This document shows positions 1 to 5,352 of a stretch of DNA of 5,352 nucleotides, in pieces; within the stretch, counting starts at the first letter, position 1; each line of letters opens with the position of its first letter. This DNA is from an uncultured Lachnospiraceae bacterium (GTDB lineage Bacteria; Bacillota_A; Clostridia; Lachnospirales; Lachnospiraceae), in NCBI GenBank assembly GCA_902766415.1, contig CACXDR010000131.1, positions 1 to 5,352 on the forward strand, written 5' to 3'. The translations under genes and the position numbers were made by a program. A model generated the notes under the pieces. That model had not been told where the DNA came from, did no database searches, and saw nothing but the letters and a program-made list of their open reading frames with translations.

Positions 1-471
1 CAGGGCCAGATCGCGAACGGCATCAACGCCGCGGGACACAACCCGAACGGCGCAGCCGGCGGCATGATGGGTGTCGGACTCGGCATGGCAGGCGGCCTTG
101 GATACATGGGCATGGCGAGCCAGACCAACATGCAGCAGATGCAGATGCAGCAGCAGATGCAGGGCGGCGCAGGCGGCGCGGCCGTTGCAGGCGGCGCGGT
201 CCAGATGCAGGCGCCTGGCAAGGTGAAGGAAGGCTGGACCTGCGAGTGCGGCCAGGAGAACACCGGCAAGTTCTGCTCGAACTGCGGAAAGCCGCAGCCG
301 GCACCGGCTCCGGCGGCAGGCGCGTGGATCTGTGAGTGCGGCCAGGAGAATACCGGCAAGTTCTGCTCCAACTGCGGAAAGCCGCGGCCCGTCTCCAACG
401 AGTGGACCTGCGAGTGCGGCCAGGTGAATACCGGCAAGTTCTGCTCCAACTGCGGAAAGCCGAGAGCATAA
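1..471 (+). CDS. SPFH-domain / virion-core-like protein (YdjI-type), C-terminal part with three zinc ribbons; 5' end outside window
   Basis: The frame is open from base 1 to a TAA at 469-471, giving 156 visible residues and no start in the window. The visible part is a Gly/Ala/Met-rich stretch, then a Met/Gln-rich low-complexity run (about residues 44-54), then a Gly/Ala linker and three zinc ribbons. Each ribbon has the form W-x-C-x-C-G-Q-x-N-T-G-K-F-C-S-N-C-G-K-P, with four zinc-ligand cysteines (CxC...CxxC). This tail is typical of YdjI-like proteins, whose N-terminal SPFH/virion-core domain would lie upstream. In B. subtilis, YdjI is cytoplasmic, is recruited to the membrane by YdjG/YdjH, and helps recruit the PspA homologue. 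The SPFH domain itself is not seen; the identification rests on the tail plus the two downstream partner genes. An internal ATG at 64 is not a credible start because the frame is open further upstream. Another zinc-ribbon protein with a low-complexity linker is the main alternative. Confidence 0.8.
   Translation, partial: QGQIANGINAAGHNPNGAAGGMMGVGLGMAGGLGYMGMASQTNMQQMQMQQQMQGGAGGAAVAGGAVQMQAPGKVKEGWTCECGQENTGKFCSNCGKPQPAPAPAAGAWICECGQENTGKFCSNCGKPRPVSNEWTCECGQVNTGKFCSNCGKPRA
130..210 (+). repeat. Low-complexity CAG/ATG and GGC/GCG codon tract
   Basis: Bases 130-162 are only ATG and CAG codons (Met/Gln), followed by a run of GGC, GCG and GCA codons (Gly/Ala) up to a second CAG-ATG-CAG block at 202-210. 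It encodes a probably disordered linker between the upstream (unseen) domain and the zinc ribbons. Trinucleotide runs like this can change length by replication slippage without breaking the frame. Confidence 0.7.
235..462 (+). repeat. Three tandem copies of a 60-bp zinc-ribbon coding unit
   Basis: The copies lie at 235-294, 325-384 and 403-462, each encoding a 20-residue Cys4 zinc ribbon that starts with Trp and ends with Lys-Pro. Over the 18 codons from the first Cys to the final Pro, copies 1 and 2 differ at only three bases, all synonymous (TGC/TGT, AAC/AAT, TCG/TCC). Copy 3 carries one Glu-to-Val change (GAG to GTG), and copies 2 and 3 share the AAT and TCC codons. The linkers differ: a Pro/Ala-rich 10-residue linker between copies 1 and 2, and a 6-residue linker between copies 2 and 3. 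Near identity at the DNA level suggests recent duplication or gene conversion. Confidence 0.9.
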
Positions 472-502
472 GACCCGCATACAACTTCATACATGACAGC
501 TG

Positions 503-526
503 GATGAGGAGGCATGCCTCCTCATC
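503..526 (+). promoter_or_regulatory. Perfect 24-bp palindrome / RNA hairpin between the SPFH and zinc-ribbon genes
   Basis: The left arm GATGAGGAGG (503-512) is separated by CATG from its exact reverse complement at 517-526; the CATG is itself palindromic. As RNA it would form a 10-bp stem with a 4-nt loop, extendable by a G-U pair (502/527). No T-run follows, so it is not a standard intrinsic terminator. The 3' arm contains CCTCC (517-521), complementary to GGAGG (534-538) in the ribosome-binding site of the next gene. Possible roles are an mRNA processing or stability element, translational control, or a dimeric-protein binding site. The structure is certain; the role is inferred. Confidence 0.7.
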
Positions 527-544
527 TCAGCCTGGAGGGAAAGA

Positions 545-1630
545 ATGGCACAGCTGATATCCTACAAGTGTCCGAACTGCGGCGGCGACCTCCGTTTCGA
601 TCCCGCGAAGGGTGACTACCAGTGCGAGTACTGCAGGTCAAGGTTCACGCAGGAAGCGCTCGACGCCGTGACAGAGGAAAAGGAGAGGAAAGAGAAGGAG
701 GAGAGGGAAAAGGCGGGACAGTCCGACGCAAAGCCCGAGGCAGCCGCCGAGGACGATGCGGTCGTCTACAACTGCCCGAGCTGCGGAGCCCAGATCGTAA
801 CCGAGAAGAGCACCGCCGCGACCTTCTGCTATTACTGTCACAACCCGGTCATCCTTACCGGGCGCCTGGAAGGAAAGTACCGTCCGGATTACGTGGTCCC
901 GTTCTCGATCGACCGGAAGAGGGCGCTCGAGATCTTCAACAGCTGGATCGCGCAGAAGAAATTCGTCCCGAAGGCGTTTTACAATAAGGACCAGATCGAG
1001 AAGTTCTCCGGCGTGTATTTCCCGTATCATCTTTACAGCTGCCGCGTGGAGGGCCATATCGACGGGCAGGGCACCCGCACCGAGACCACCCGCGCCGGAG
1101 ATTTTGAGAACGTCACGACGGGCACCTACCGCGTGCGCCGCGACGGCGACATGCCGGTGAAGAATATCGCGAGAAACGCGCTGAAGAAGGCGAACAGGAT
1201 CCTGGTCGAGGGCGTGCAGCCGTTCGATTTCAATGACCTGAAGCCCTTCAAGATGGCGTATCTTTCCGGCTTCCTTGCGGAGAAGCGGGACATCGAGAGC
1301 TCGGAGATCGAGCAGGAAGTTGACGCCGAGGTGAAGGAGCACGCCATGCAGCAGCTCCGCGCGAGCATCGCGGGCTACGACGACTTAAGGATCACGGACG
1401 ATGCTCTTAAGATCAGGGACAGGGACTGGAAGTACGCGCTCATGCCGGTCTGGACCGTGACCTACAAGGAGCCCGGCTCCGGGAAGATCTACTACTTCTC
1501 CATGAACGGCCAGAACGGAAAGGTCATCGGCGAGCTGCCGGTGGACAAGAACGCGCTGATGGCGTACTTCTTCAGGATCGCGGTCCCGATCTTTGCCGTC
1601 ATGATGGCGGCGAGCTACTTTATCGGCTGA
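545..1630 (+). CDS. TFIIB-type zinc-ribbon membrane protein (YdjG-type)
   Basis: This 361-residue protein starts at ATG 545, with GGAGGG at 534-539 five bases upstream. Two zinc ribbons are visible: Cys9/Cys12/Cys27/Cys30 in the form YKCPNCGG...CEYC, and Cys77/Cys80/Cys95/Cys98 in the form YNCPSCG...CYYC. A highly charged Glu/Lys/Arg helix (about 43-57) and an Ala/Glu linker separate them. A long soluble region follows, ending in a W-x-Y-A-L-M-P-V-W motif and a K-I-Y-Y-F-S-M-N-G-Q-N-G-K segment typical of the family. The last ~22 residues (about 338-360) are hydrophobic and probably span the membrane. In B. subtilis the homologue pairs with YdjH as membrane anchor for YdjI and PspA in the envelope-stress response. 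It sits between the SPFH and TPM genes, 15 bp before the latter, supporting an operon. Database names such as 'DNA helicase PriA' for relatives reflect only the zinc ribbon; no helicase motif is present. Confidence 0.85.
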   Translation: MAQLISYKCPNCGGDLRFDPAKGDYQCEYCRSRFTQEALDAVTEEKERKEKEEREKAGQSDAKPEAAAEDDAVVYNCPSCGAQIVTEKSTAATFCYYCHNPVILTGRLEGKYRPDYVVPFSIDRKRALEIFNSWIAQKKFVPKAFYNKDQIEKFSGVYFPYHLYSCRVEGHIDGQGTRTETTRAGDFENVTTGTYRVRRDGDMPVKNIARNALKKANRILVEGVQPFDFNDLKPFKMAYLSGFLAEKRDIESSEIEQEVDAEVKEHAMQQLRASIAGYDDLRITDDALKIRDRDWKYALMPVWTVTYKEPGSGKIYYFSMNGQNGKVIGELPVDKNALMAYFFRIAVPIFAVMMAASYFIG

Positions 1631-1645
1631 CGGAAGGAGGACGAA

Positions 1646-2527
1646 ATGAAGAAAAGACGCAGTTTCTTTTTTGCCCTGCTTCTCGCCCTGCTGCTTGCCG
1701 TTTTCGGCGCGCTGAGCGCATTCGCGGCCGGCGGAGACCGTGTGTATGACGCGGCCGGGCTCTTCTCCGCGGAAGAGAAGGCACGGCTCGAGACGGCCGC
1801 GGCGGAGGCCGCGTCCCATACGGGCATGGACATGGTCGTCGTGACGAGCCTGAACAAGCAGGGCATGTCCGCGCAGGAATACGCGGACGCGCTCTATGAG
1901 ACCGGCGATTTCGGCGTAGGCTCCGGAAAAAGCGGGCTCCTGTACCTCATCGACATGGAGGGCCGGGAGATCTACATTTCCACAGCCGGCGGCGCGATCG
2001 ACCTCTGCTCCGACAGCGTGATCGACGGGCTTCTTGACGACGCGTACGGATGCCTTCAGAACGGCGACTACGCAGGCTCCGCGGAGGCGGTCCTGAAGGG
2101 CGTCGAGGCGAAGTACGACGAGGCGATCGGCATGAACTGGACCTACGACCCGGAGCCCGGGATCTGGACGGCGCCTGTGAAGAAGAAGGGCGTGAATCCC
2201 CTGGAATTCCTTGTGTCGCTGATCGCTTCCGCGGCCGCCGGCTTCGGTGCCGTCGGCAACGTGAAGAAGAAATACGCGATGAAGGACGTCGCTGCTGCTT
2301 CGGCTGCAGGCATCGCCGTCGCGGCAGTGCTCGCCGGCACAGCGTTCGCGTTCGCGAACCGGGCCGACGACCTCCTCGACAAGCGGACCGTAAGAAGGGC
2401 CATCCCGAAACCTCCGCCGCAGCAGAAACGCCCCGGCGGATCCGGCGGCAGCGGTCCCTTCGGCCACTCCACCACGCACGTCAGCGGCGGCGGAATGACC
2501 CACGGAGGCGGCGGGAGAAAATTCTGA
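1646..2527 (+). CDS. TPM-domain secreted/membrane protein (YdjH-type)
   Basis: This 293-residue protein starts at ATG 1646, with a strong AAGGAGG at 1634-1640. It has a signal peptide: KKRR, then a Leu/Ala/Phe hydrophobic core, with a likely cleavage site near S-A-F-A-A (residues 24-28). A TPM domain (DUF477) spans about 33-155, with R-V-Y-D-A-A-G-L-F-S at its start and a G-L-L-Y-L-I-D-x-E-G-R-E-I-Y-I-S-T-A-G-G-A core at 97-117. Two probable membrane segments follow (about 184-204 and 215-237), separated by a Lys-rich loop. A Pro/Gly/Ser tail ends in a His/Gly-rich M-T-H-G-G-G-G-R-K-F motif, common at the end of TPM proteins. The TPM domain should lie outside the membrane; which side the tail is on is not certain. 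In B. subtilis the homologue works with YdjG as a membrane platform for YdjI and PspA. It follows the zinc-ribbon gene by 15 bp and is the last gene before a strong terminator. Confidence 0.88.
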   Translation: MKKRRSFFFALLLALLLAVFGALSAFAAGGDRVYDAAGLFSAEEKARLETAAAEAASHTGMDMVVVTSLNKQGMSAQEYADALYETGDFGVGSGKSGLLYLIDMEGREIYISTAGGAIDLCSDSVIDGLLDDAYGCLQNGDYAGSAEAVLKGVEAKYDEAIGMNWTYDPEPGIWTAPVKKKGVNPLEFLVSLIASAAAGFGAVGNVKKKYAMKDVAAASAAGIAVAAVLAGTAFAFANRADDLLDKRTVRRAIPKPPPQQKRPGGSGGSGPFGHSTTHVSGGGMTHGGGGRKF

Positions 2528-2534
2528 AAGAAAC

Positions 2535-2598
2535 GTTCCGCCGCGGAAGCGCACCCCGCATTTATGCAGGGGTGAGCTTCCATGGCGGAACTCTTTTT
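2535..2598 (+). terminator. Large intrinsic terminator after the TPM gene
   Basis: Nested complementary arms give a long, nearly continuous stem: GTTCCGCC (2535-2542) with GGCGGAAC (2584-2591), GGAAGC (2545-2550) with GCTTCC (2576-2581), CACCCC (2552-2557) with GGGGTG (2569-2574), and GCA with TGC around a TTTA loop. Only small internal mismatches interrupt it. TCTTTTT (2592-2598) follows directly. It begins 7 bases after the TPM stop codon and ends 33 bases before the thrC start. The A-rich stretch before the 5' arm could let it work on the opposite strand too, but no convergent gene is seen. Confidence 0.88.
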
Positions 2599-2631
2599 AA
2601 AGATATTACATAGTTAAGGAGCTTAATACCG

Positions 2632-4131
2632 ATGAAAGAAGTATTCTACAGCAGCACCCGGGGCGGCGAAAAGGGCCTGACCGCCTCCCAGGCGATCCTG
2701 AAGGGCCTCGCGAAGGACGGCGGGCTTTTCATGCCCGACAGGATCCCGGCCTTTGATTTCGACATCGAGTCCCTGGTCGGCAGGCCTTACCAGGAGGTCG
2801 CCTACGAGGTGATGAAGCTTTTCCTCACCGACTTTACGGAAGAGGAGCTCCGCTTCTGCATCGAGCACGCCTACGATGAGAAGTTCGACACAGAGGAGAT
2901 CGCCCCGCTGGTCAGCGCGGACGGCGCTTATTATCTCGAGCTCTTCCACGGAAAGACCATCGCCTTCAAGGACATGGCGCTTTCCATCCTCCCGTACCTC
3001 ATGACGACCGCGGCGAAGAAGAACGGCGTCACCAACAAGATCGAGATCCTGACGGCGACCAGCGGCGACACCGGCAAGGCTGCGATGGCAGGCTTCGCGG
3101 ACGTCCCGGGGACCGGGATCATCGTCTTCTACCCGAAGGGCGGCGTCAGCCGTTTCCAGGAGCTCCAGATGGTCACCCAGAAGGGCGATAACACGGCGGT
3201 CGTTTCCATCCACGGCAACTTCGACGATGCCCAGACCGGTGTGAAGAAGATCTTCGGCGACCGCGCGTTCGAGGCGCGGCTCGCGGAGCACCAGATCCAG
3301 CTCTCCAGCGCGAACTCCATCAACATCGGCCGCCTGGTGCCGCAGATCGTCTATTATGTGTGGGCATACTTAAAGCTCCGCGAGAACCAGGAAGCCGCAA
3401 AGGGCGAGAAGATCAACTTCTGCGTCCCGACCGGCAACTTCGGGAACATCCTCGCGGCGTACTTCGCGAAGCTCATGGGCCTTCCGGTGCGGAAGCTGAT
3501 CTGCGCGTCGAACGACAACAAGGTCCTGTTTGATTTCTTCAAGACCGGTGTCTACGACAGGAAGAGGGAGTTCATCCTTACGACCTCCCCGTCCATGGAC
3601 ATCCTGATCTCCTCGAACCTCGAACGGCTCATCTACCTCTCCGCGGGCTGCGATACCGCGAAGAACCGCATCATGATGCGTGAGCTTTCGGAATTCGGGA
3701 AGTACCATGTCAGCCTTGCCATGAAGAAGGCGATGGAGGACTTCACCGGCGGGTTCGCGGACCAGGCGGCGGTCGCCGCGCGCATCCGCGAGCTCTTTGA
3801 AAAGACCGGCTACGTCATCGACACGCACACCGGCGTCGGCTCCGCGGTCTACGAGCAGTACCGCGCAGAGACGGGCGATGTGACCAAAACGGTCATCGCA
3901 TCCACGGCGAGCCCCTTCAAGTTCTCGCGCGCCGTCATGGGCGCCATTGAGGGCGATGAAGCCATTGCCGGGCTTGACGACTGGCAGGTGATCGACCTCC
4001 TTAAGGATAAGGCCGGCATCGCGGTCCCGCCGGCAGTCGAGGAGATCCGCTCCGCGGAGATCCGCCACAACAACGAGTGCGACCCCGCCGGAATGGAGGA
4101 GATGGTCGCAGGCCTTCTGGGAATGGAATAA
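2632..4131 (+). CDS. thrC: Threonine synthase
   Basis: This 499-residue protein is full length for the longer clostridial/yeast-type threonine synthases. The enzyme is cytoplasmic and uses pyridoxal 5'-phosphate to convert O-phospho-L-homoserine and water to L-threonine and phosphate, the last step of threonine synthesis. Visible motifs are the N-terminal Y-S-S-T-R-G (6-11) and G-L-A-K-D-G-G-L-F-M-P (25-35), the H-G-K-T-I-A-F-K-D box with Lys113 as expected PLP Schiff-base lysine, the A-T-S-G-D-T-G-K-A segment (142-150), S-S-A-N-S-I-N-I-G-R-L (225-235), and the phosphate-cradling P-T-G-N-F-G-N loop (266-272). Near the C-terminus, D-T-H-T-G-V-G-S-A (397-405) and A-S-T-A-S-P-F-K-F (423-431) also match the family. 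The start at 2632 is supported by TAAGGAG at 2615-2621, with a longish 10-base spacing, and by the conserved N-terminus. It lies between two terminators and appears to be a single-gene unit. No homoserine dehydrogenase or kinase gene is nearby in the window. Confidence 0.96.
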   Translation: MKEVFYSSTRGGEKGLTASQAILKGLAKDGGLFMPDRIPAFDFDIESLVGRPYQEVAYEVMKLFLTDFTEEELRFCIEHAYDEKFDTEEIAPLVSADGAYYLELFHGKTIAFKDMALSILPYLMTTAAKKNGVTNKIEILTATSGDTGKAAMAGFADVPGTGIIVFYPKGGVSRFQELQMVTQKGDNTAVVSIHGNFDDAQTGVKKIFGDRAFEARLAEHQIQLSSANSINIGRLVPQIVYYVWAYLKLRENQEAAKGEKINFCVPTGNFGNILAAYFAKLMGLPVRKLICASNDNKVLFDFFKTGVYDRKREFILTTSPSMDILISSNLERLIYLSAGCDTAKNRIMMRELSEFGKYHVSLAMKKAMEDFTGGFADQAAVAARIRELFEKTGYVIDTHTGVGSAVYEQYRAETGDVTKTVIASTASPFKFSRAVMGAIEGDEAIAGLDDWQVIDLLKDKAGIAVPPAVEEIRSAEIRHNNECDPAGMEEMVAGLLGME

Positions 4132-4149
4132 TATAATATGGAACAGGAC

Positions 4150-4213
4150 AGCGCCTCCCGGCGCCCTGCCGAAGCGGAGACCCGCGCGGCACGGCACGGG
4201 GGGCGTTTTCTCT
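4150..4213 (+). terminator. Probable intrinsic terminator after thrC
   Basis: AGCGCCTCCCG (4150-4160) can pair over 11 positions with CGGGGGGCGTT (4197-4207), including two G-U pairs. Inside, TGCCG (4167-4171) can pair with either CGGCA copy (4187-4191 or 4192-4196), shortening the loop. TTTTCTCT (4206-4213) overlaps and follows the 3' arm. The structure begins 18 bases after the thrC stop. The T-run is short and interrupted, so confidence is moderate. Confidence 0.65.
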
Positions 4214-4338
4214 GCCTGGATGAGGAAAAAGCGGAAAGGCGCGGCTGCACGGCCGGGGCGGCCACGTCCCGCAGGGCCTCTCCTTTCTGAATTAATATGC
4301 AGGGTTTCCGAATTCCGGGCGAAAACAGGCGGGTAAGA
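4214..4338. other. Intergenic stretch with no convincing gene
   Basis: The first part is GC-rich with overlapping GGCC-type short inverted repeats (about 4245-4280). The second part (from about 4285) is more AT-rich and leads into the promoter. Frames in either direction lack a ribosome-binding site or a recognisable product. No tRNA-like or riboswitch-like fold could be identified by eye. Confidence 0.5.
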
Positions 4339-4367
4339 TTGCATGAAAAAACCTCTTCTGTTATAAT
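4339..4367 (+). promoter_or_regulatory. Sigma-A-type promoter with extended -10, upstream of glutamine synthetase
   Basis: A perfect TATAAT (4362-4367) is preceded by TG at 4359-4360, giving an extended -10 element TGTTATAAT. A weak -35, TTGCAT (4339-4344), lies at the optimal 17-base spacing. The expected transcription start is near 4374, leaving a leader of only about 22 bases before the ATG, enough for the GGAGGAGG ribosome-binding site (4380-4387) but not for a riboswitch. ATAAT (4366-4370) and ATTAT (4375-4379) form a small inverted repeat across the probable start site, a possible operator. Confidence 0.75.
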
Positions 4368-4395
4368 AATCACCATTATGGAGGAGGATCGATCC

Positions 4396-5352
4396 ATGGA
4401 CGAAGCAAGAAATATTCCGGAACTGTTCGGCAGCAACTGCTTTAACGATACGGCAATGCGCACGCACCTTCCGAAAAGTGTATATGAGAAACTGAGAGAG
4501 ACCATCGACGCGGGCAAGGACCTTGACCCGGCGATCGCGGACAGCGTGGCGCACGGCATGAAGGAGTGGGCCATCGAGCACGGCGCGACGCACTACACGC
4601 ACTGGTTCCAGCCGCTGACCGGATCCACCGCGGAAAAGCACGACTCCTTTATTTCCGGTCCCGGGAAACGGGGACAGATCCTTATGGAGTTTTCCGGCAA
4701 GGAGCTGGTCAAGGGCGAGTCGGACGCGTCAAGCTTCCCGTCCGGCGGCCTGCGCGCGACCTTCGAGGCCCGCGGCTATACCGCGTGGGACTGCACGTCC
4801 CCGGCCTTCCTGCGCGAGGACGCGCTCGGCGTGACGCTCTGCATCCCCACGGCGTTCTGTTCCTTCCGCGGCGAGGCGCTTGACAAGAAGACCCCGCTGC
4901 TCCGCTCCATGAAGGCGCTGAACGACCAGGCGCTGCGCATCCTGCGCCTTTTCGGCAACACCAGGTCCAGGCGTGTCATCCCGAACGTCGGCGCGGAGCA
5001 GGAATACTTTATCGTCGACCGTGAAAAGTACCTTCAGAGGAAGGACCTGGTCTACACCGGCCGCACCCTTTTCGGCGCCATGCCGCCGAAGGGCCAGGAG
5101 CTTGACGATCATTATTTCGGCGTCATCCGCGAGCGGATCGGCGGCTTCATGCGCGACATCGACAAGGAGCTCTGGAAGCTCGGCGTCCCGGCGAAGACCG
5201 AGCACAACGAGGTGGCCCCGGGCCAGCACGAGCTCGCCCCGGTCTACGAGGAGTGCAACGTCGCTGTCGACCATAACCAGATCACCATGGAGGTCATGAA
5301 GCGGGTCGCGGGCTACCACGGTCTTGCGTGCCTCCTTTATGAAAAGCCGTTC
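4396..5352 (+). CDS. glnN: Glutamine synthetase type III, N-terminal part; 3' end outside window
   Basis: The frame is open from ATG 4396 to the last base (319 codons), about 45% of a usual ~700-residue type III enzyme. It catalyses ATP-dependent formation of glutamine from glutamate and ammonia in the cytoplasm; type III enzymes are large dodecamers common in Bacteroidetes and Clostridia. Family marks are N-I-P-E-L-F-G (6-12), the [12 protein letters not shown] (65-76) block leading into [23 protein letters not shown] (112-128), the metal-binding V-G-A-E-Q-E-Y-F (198-205), and [12 protein letters not shown] (271-282). The start is fixed by a strong GGAGGAGG eight bases upstream and by the conserved N-terminus. 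It has its own promoter and is separated from thrC by a terminator candidate. The gene is also often called glnA in annotations; the type III assignment itself is firm. Confidence 0.95.
   Translation, partial: MDEARNIPELFGSNCFNDTAMRTHLPKSVYEKLRETIDAGKDLDPAIADSVAHGMKEWAIEHGATHYTHWFQPLTGSTAEKHDSFISGPGKRGQILMEFSGKELVKGESDASSFPSGGLRATFEARGYTAWDCTSPAFLREDALGVTLCIPTAFCSFRGEALDKKTPLLRSMKALNDQALRILRLFGNTRSRRVIPNVGAEQEYFIVDREKYLQRKDLVYTGRTLFGAMPPKGQELDDHYFGVIRERIGGFMRDIDKELWKLGVPAKTEHNEVAPGQHELAPVYEECNVAVDHNQITMEVMKRVAGYHGLACLLYEKPF

Noticed and set aside
545..844. PriA helicase-like or transcription-factor function for the zinc-ribbon protein
   Set aside because: Only the Cys4 ribbons resemble those families; there are no helicase motifs, and the C-terminal membrane segment and neighbours point to the YdjG-type envelope role.
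1385..2554. Long antisense open frame of 389 codons
   Set aside because: It lies opposite the end of the zinc-ribbon gene and the whole TPM gene, has Arg/His/Asp/Val-rich composition typical of antisense shadows in high-GC DNA, no recognisable domain, and crosses the terminator and its intergenic gap.
2528..2631. Possible T-box riboswitch or threonine leader peptide before thrC
   Set aside because: The gap is only 104 bases, too short for a T-box with its specifier and antiterminator domains, no T-box core sequence is seen, and no short frame rich in Thr codons with a ribosome-binding site is present.
4132..4137. TATAAT hexamer immediately after the thrC stop codon
   Set aside because: No acceptable -35 element lies 16-18 bases upstream, and transcription from it would enter the terminator hairpin at once.
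4138..4290. Small open frame of 50 codons just after thrC
   Set aside because: It lacks a proper ribosome-binding site, runs straight through the probable thrC terminator, and encodes an Arg/Ala-rich sequence with no recognisable pattern.
4386..4395. 10-bp palindrome GGATCGATCC between ribosome-binding site and start codon of the glutamine synthetase gene
   Set aside because: Short, cannot form a stable RNA hairpin because it leaves no room for a loop, and such a palindrome is plausible by chance.
3370..4641. Long antisense open frame of 423 codons
   Set aside because: It overlaps thrC, the intergenic gap and the start of the glutamine synthetase gene on the opposite strand, with shadow-like composition and no family motif.
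1..5352. CRISPR arrays, mobile elements, tRNA or rRNA genes
   Set aside because: No regularly spaced direct repeats outside the coding zinc-ribbon units, no transposase or integrase motifs, and no cloverleaf or rRNA-like sequence was recognised on either strand.

Overview
The window looks like chromosomal DNA of a high-GC Clostridia member, possibly Lachnospiraceae-like. One 60-base row counted by hand gave 60% GC, and codons end mostly in G or C. The gene content fits: strong Shine-Dalgarno sites, a type III glutamine synthetase, a clostridial-length threonine synthase and a YdjGHI-type envelope-stress cassette. The taxon is inferred from style and gene content, not from a marker gene. All supported genes are on the + strand.

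Layout. Bases 1-471 hold the 3' end of an SPFH (virion-core-like, YdjI-type) gene whose tail carries three near-identical zinc ribbons. A perfect 24-bp palindrome lies in the short gap before 545-1630, a protein with two N-terminal zinc ribbons and a C-terminal membrane segment (YdjG-type). Next, 15 bp downstream, comes a secreted or membrane-anchored TPM-domain protein at 1646-2527 (YdjH-type). A large intrinsic terminator at 2535-2598 closes this unit. Threonine synthase thrC follows at 2632-4131, with its own terminator candidate at 4150-4213. About 125 bp without a convincing gene then lead to a good sigma-A-type promoter (extended -10). That promoter drives a type III glutamine synthetase beginning at 4396 and running off the window end with 319 codons visible.

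How the genes work together. The first three form a probable operon. In Bacillus subtilis the equivalent proteins (YdjG, YdjH, YdjI, with the PspA homologue YdjF) form a membrane-associated envelope-stress complex. YdjG and YdjH anchor YdjI, which recruits PspA. Here the visible order is SPFH - zinc ribbon - TPM, unlike B. subtilis ydjFGHI, and no PspA gene is in view, although one could lie upstream. thrC (threonine biosynthesis) and the glutamine synthetase (ammonia assimilation) are separate metabolic genes, isolated from each other by a terminator and a promoter.

Novelty. I see no clearly undescribed system. The points most worth a second look are the triple zinc-ribbon tail, the palindrome that could interfere with the downstream ribosome-binding site, and the terminator placed so close to thrC that no ordinary promoter is evident between them.
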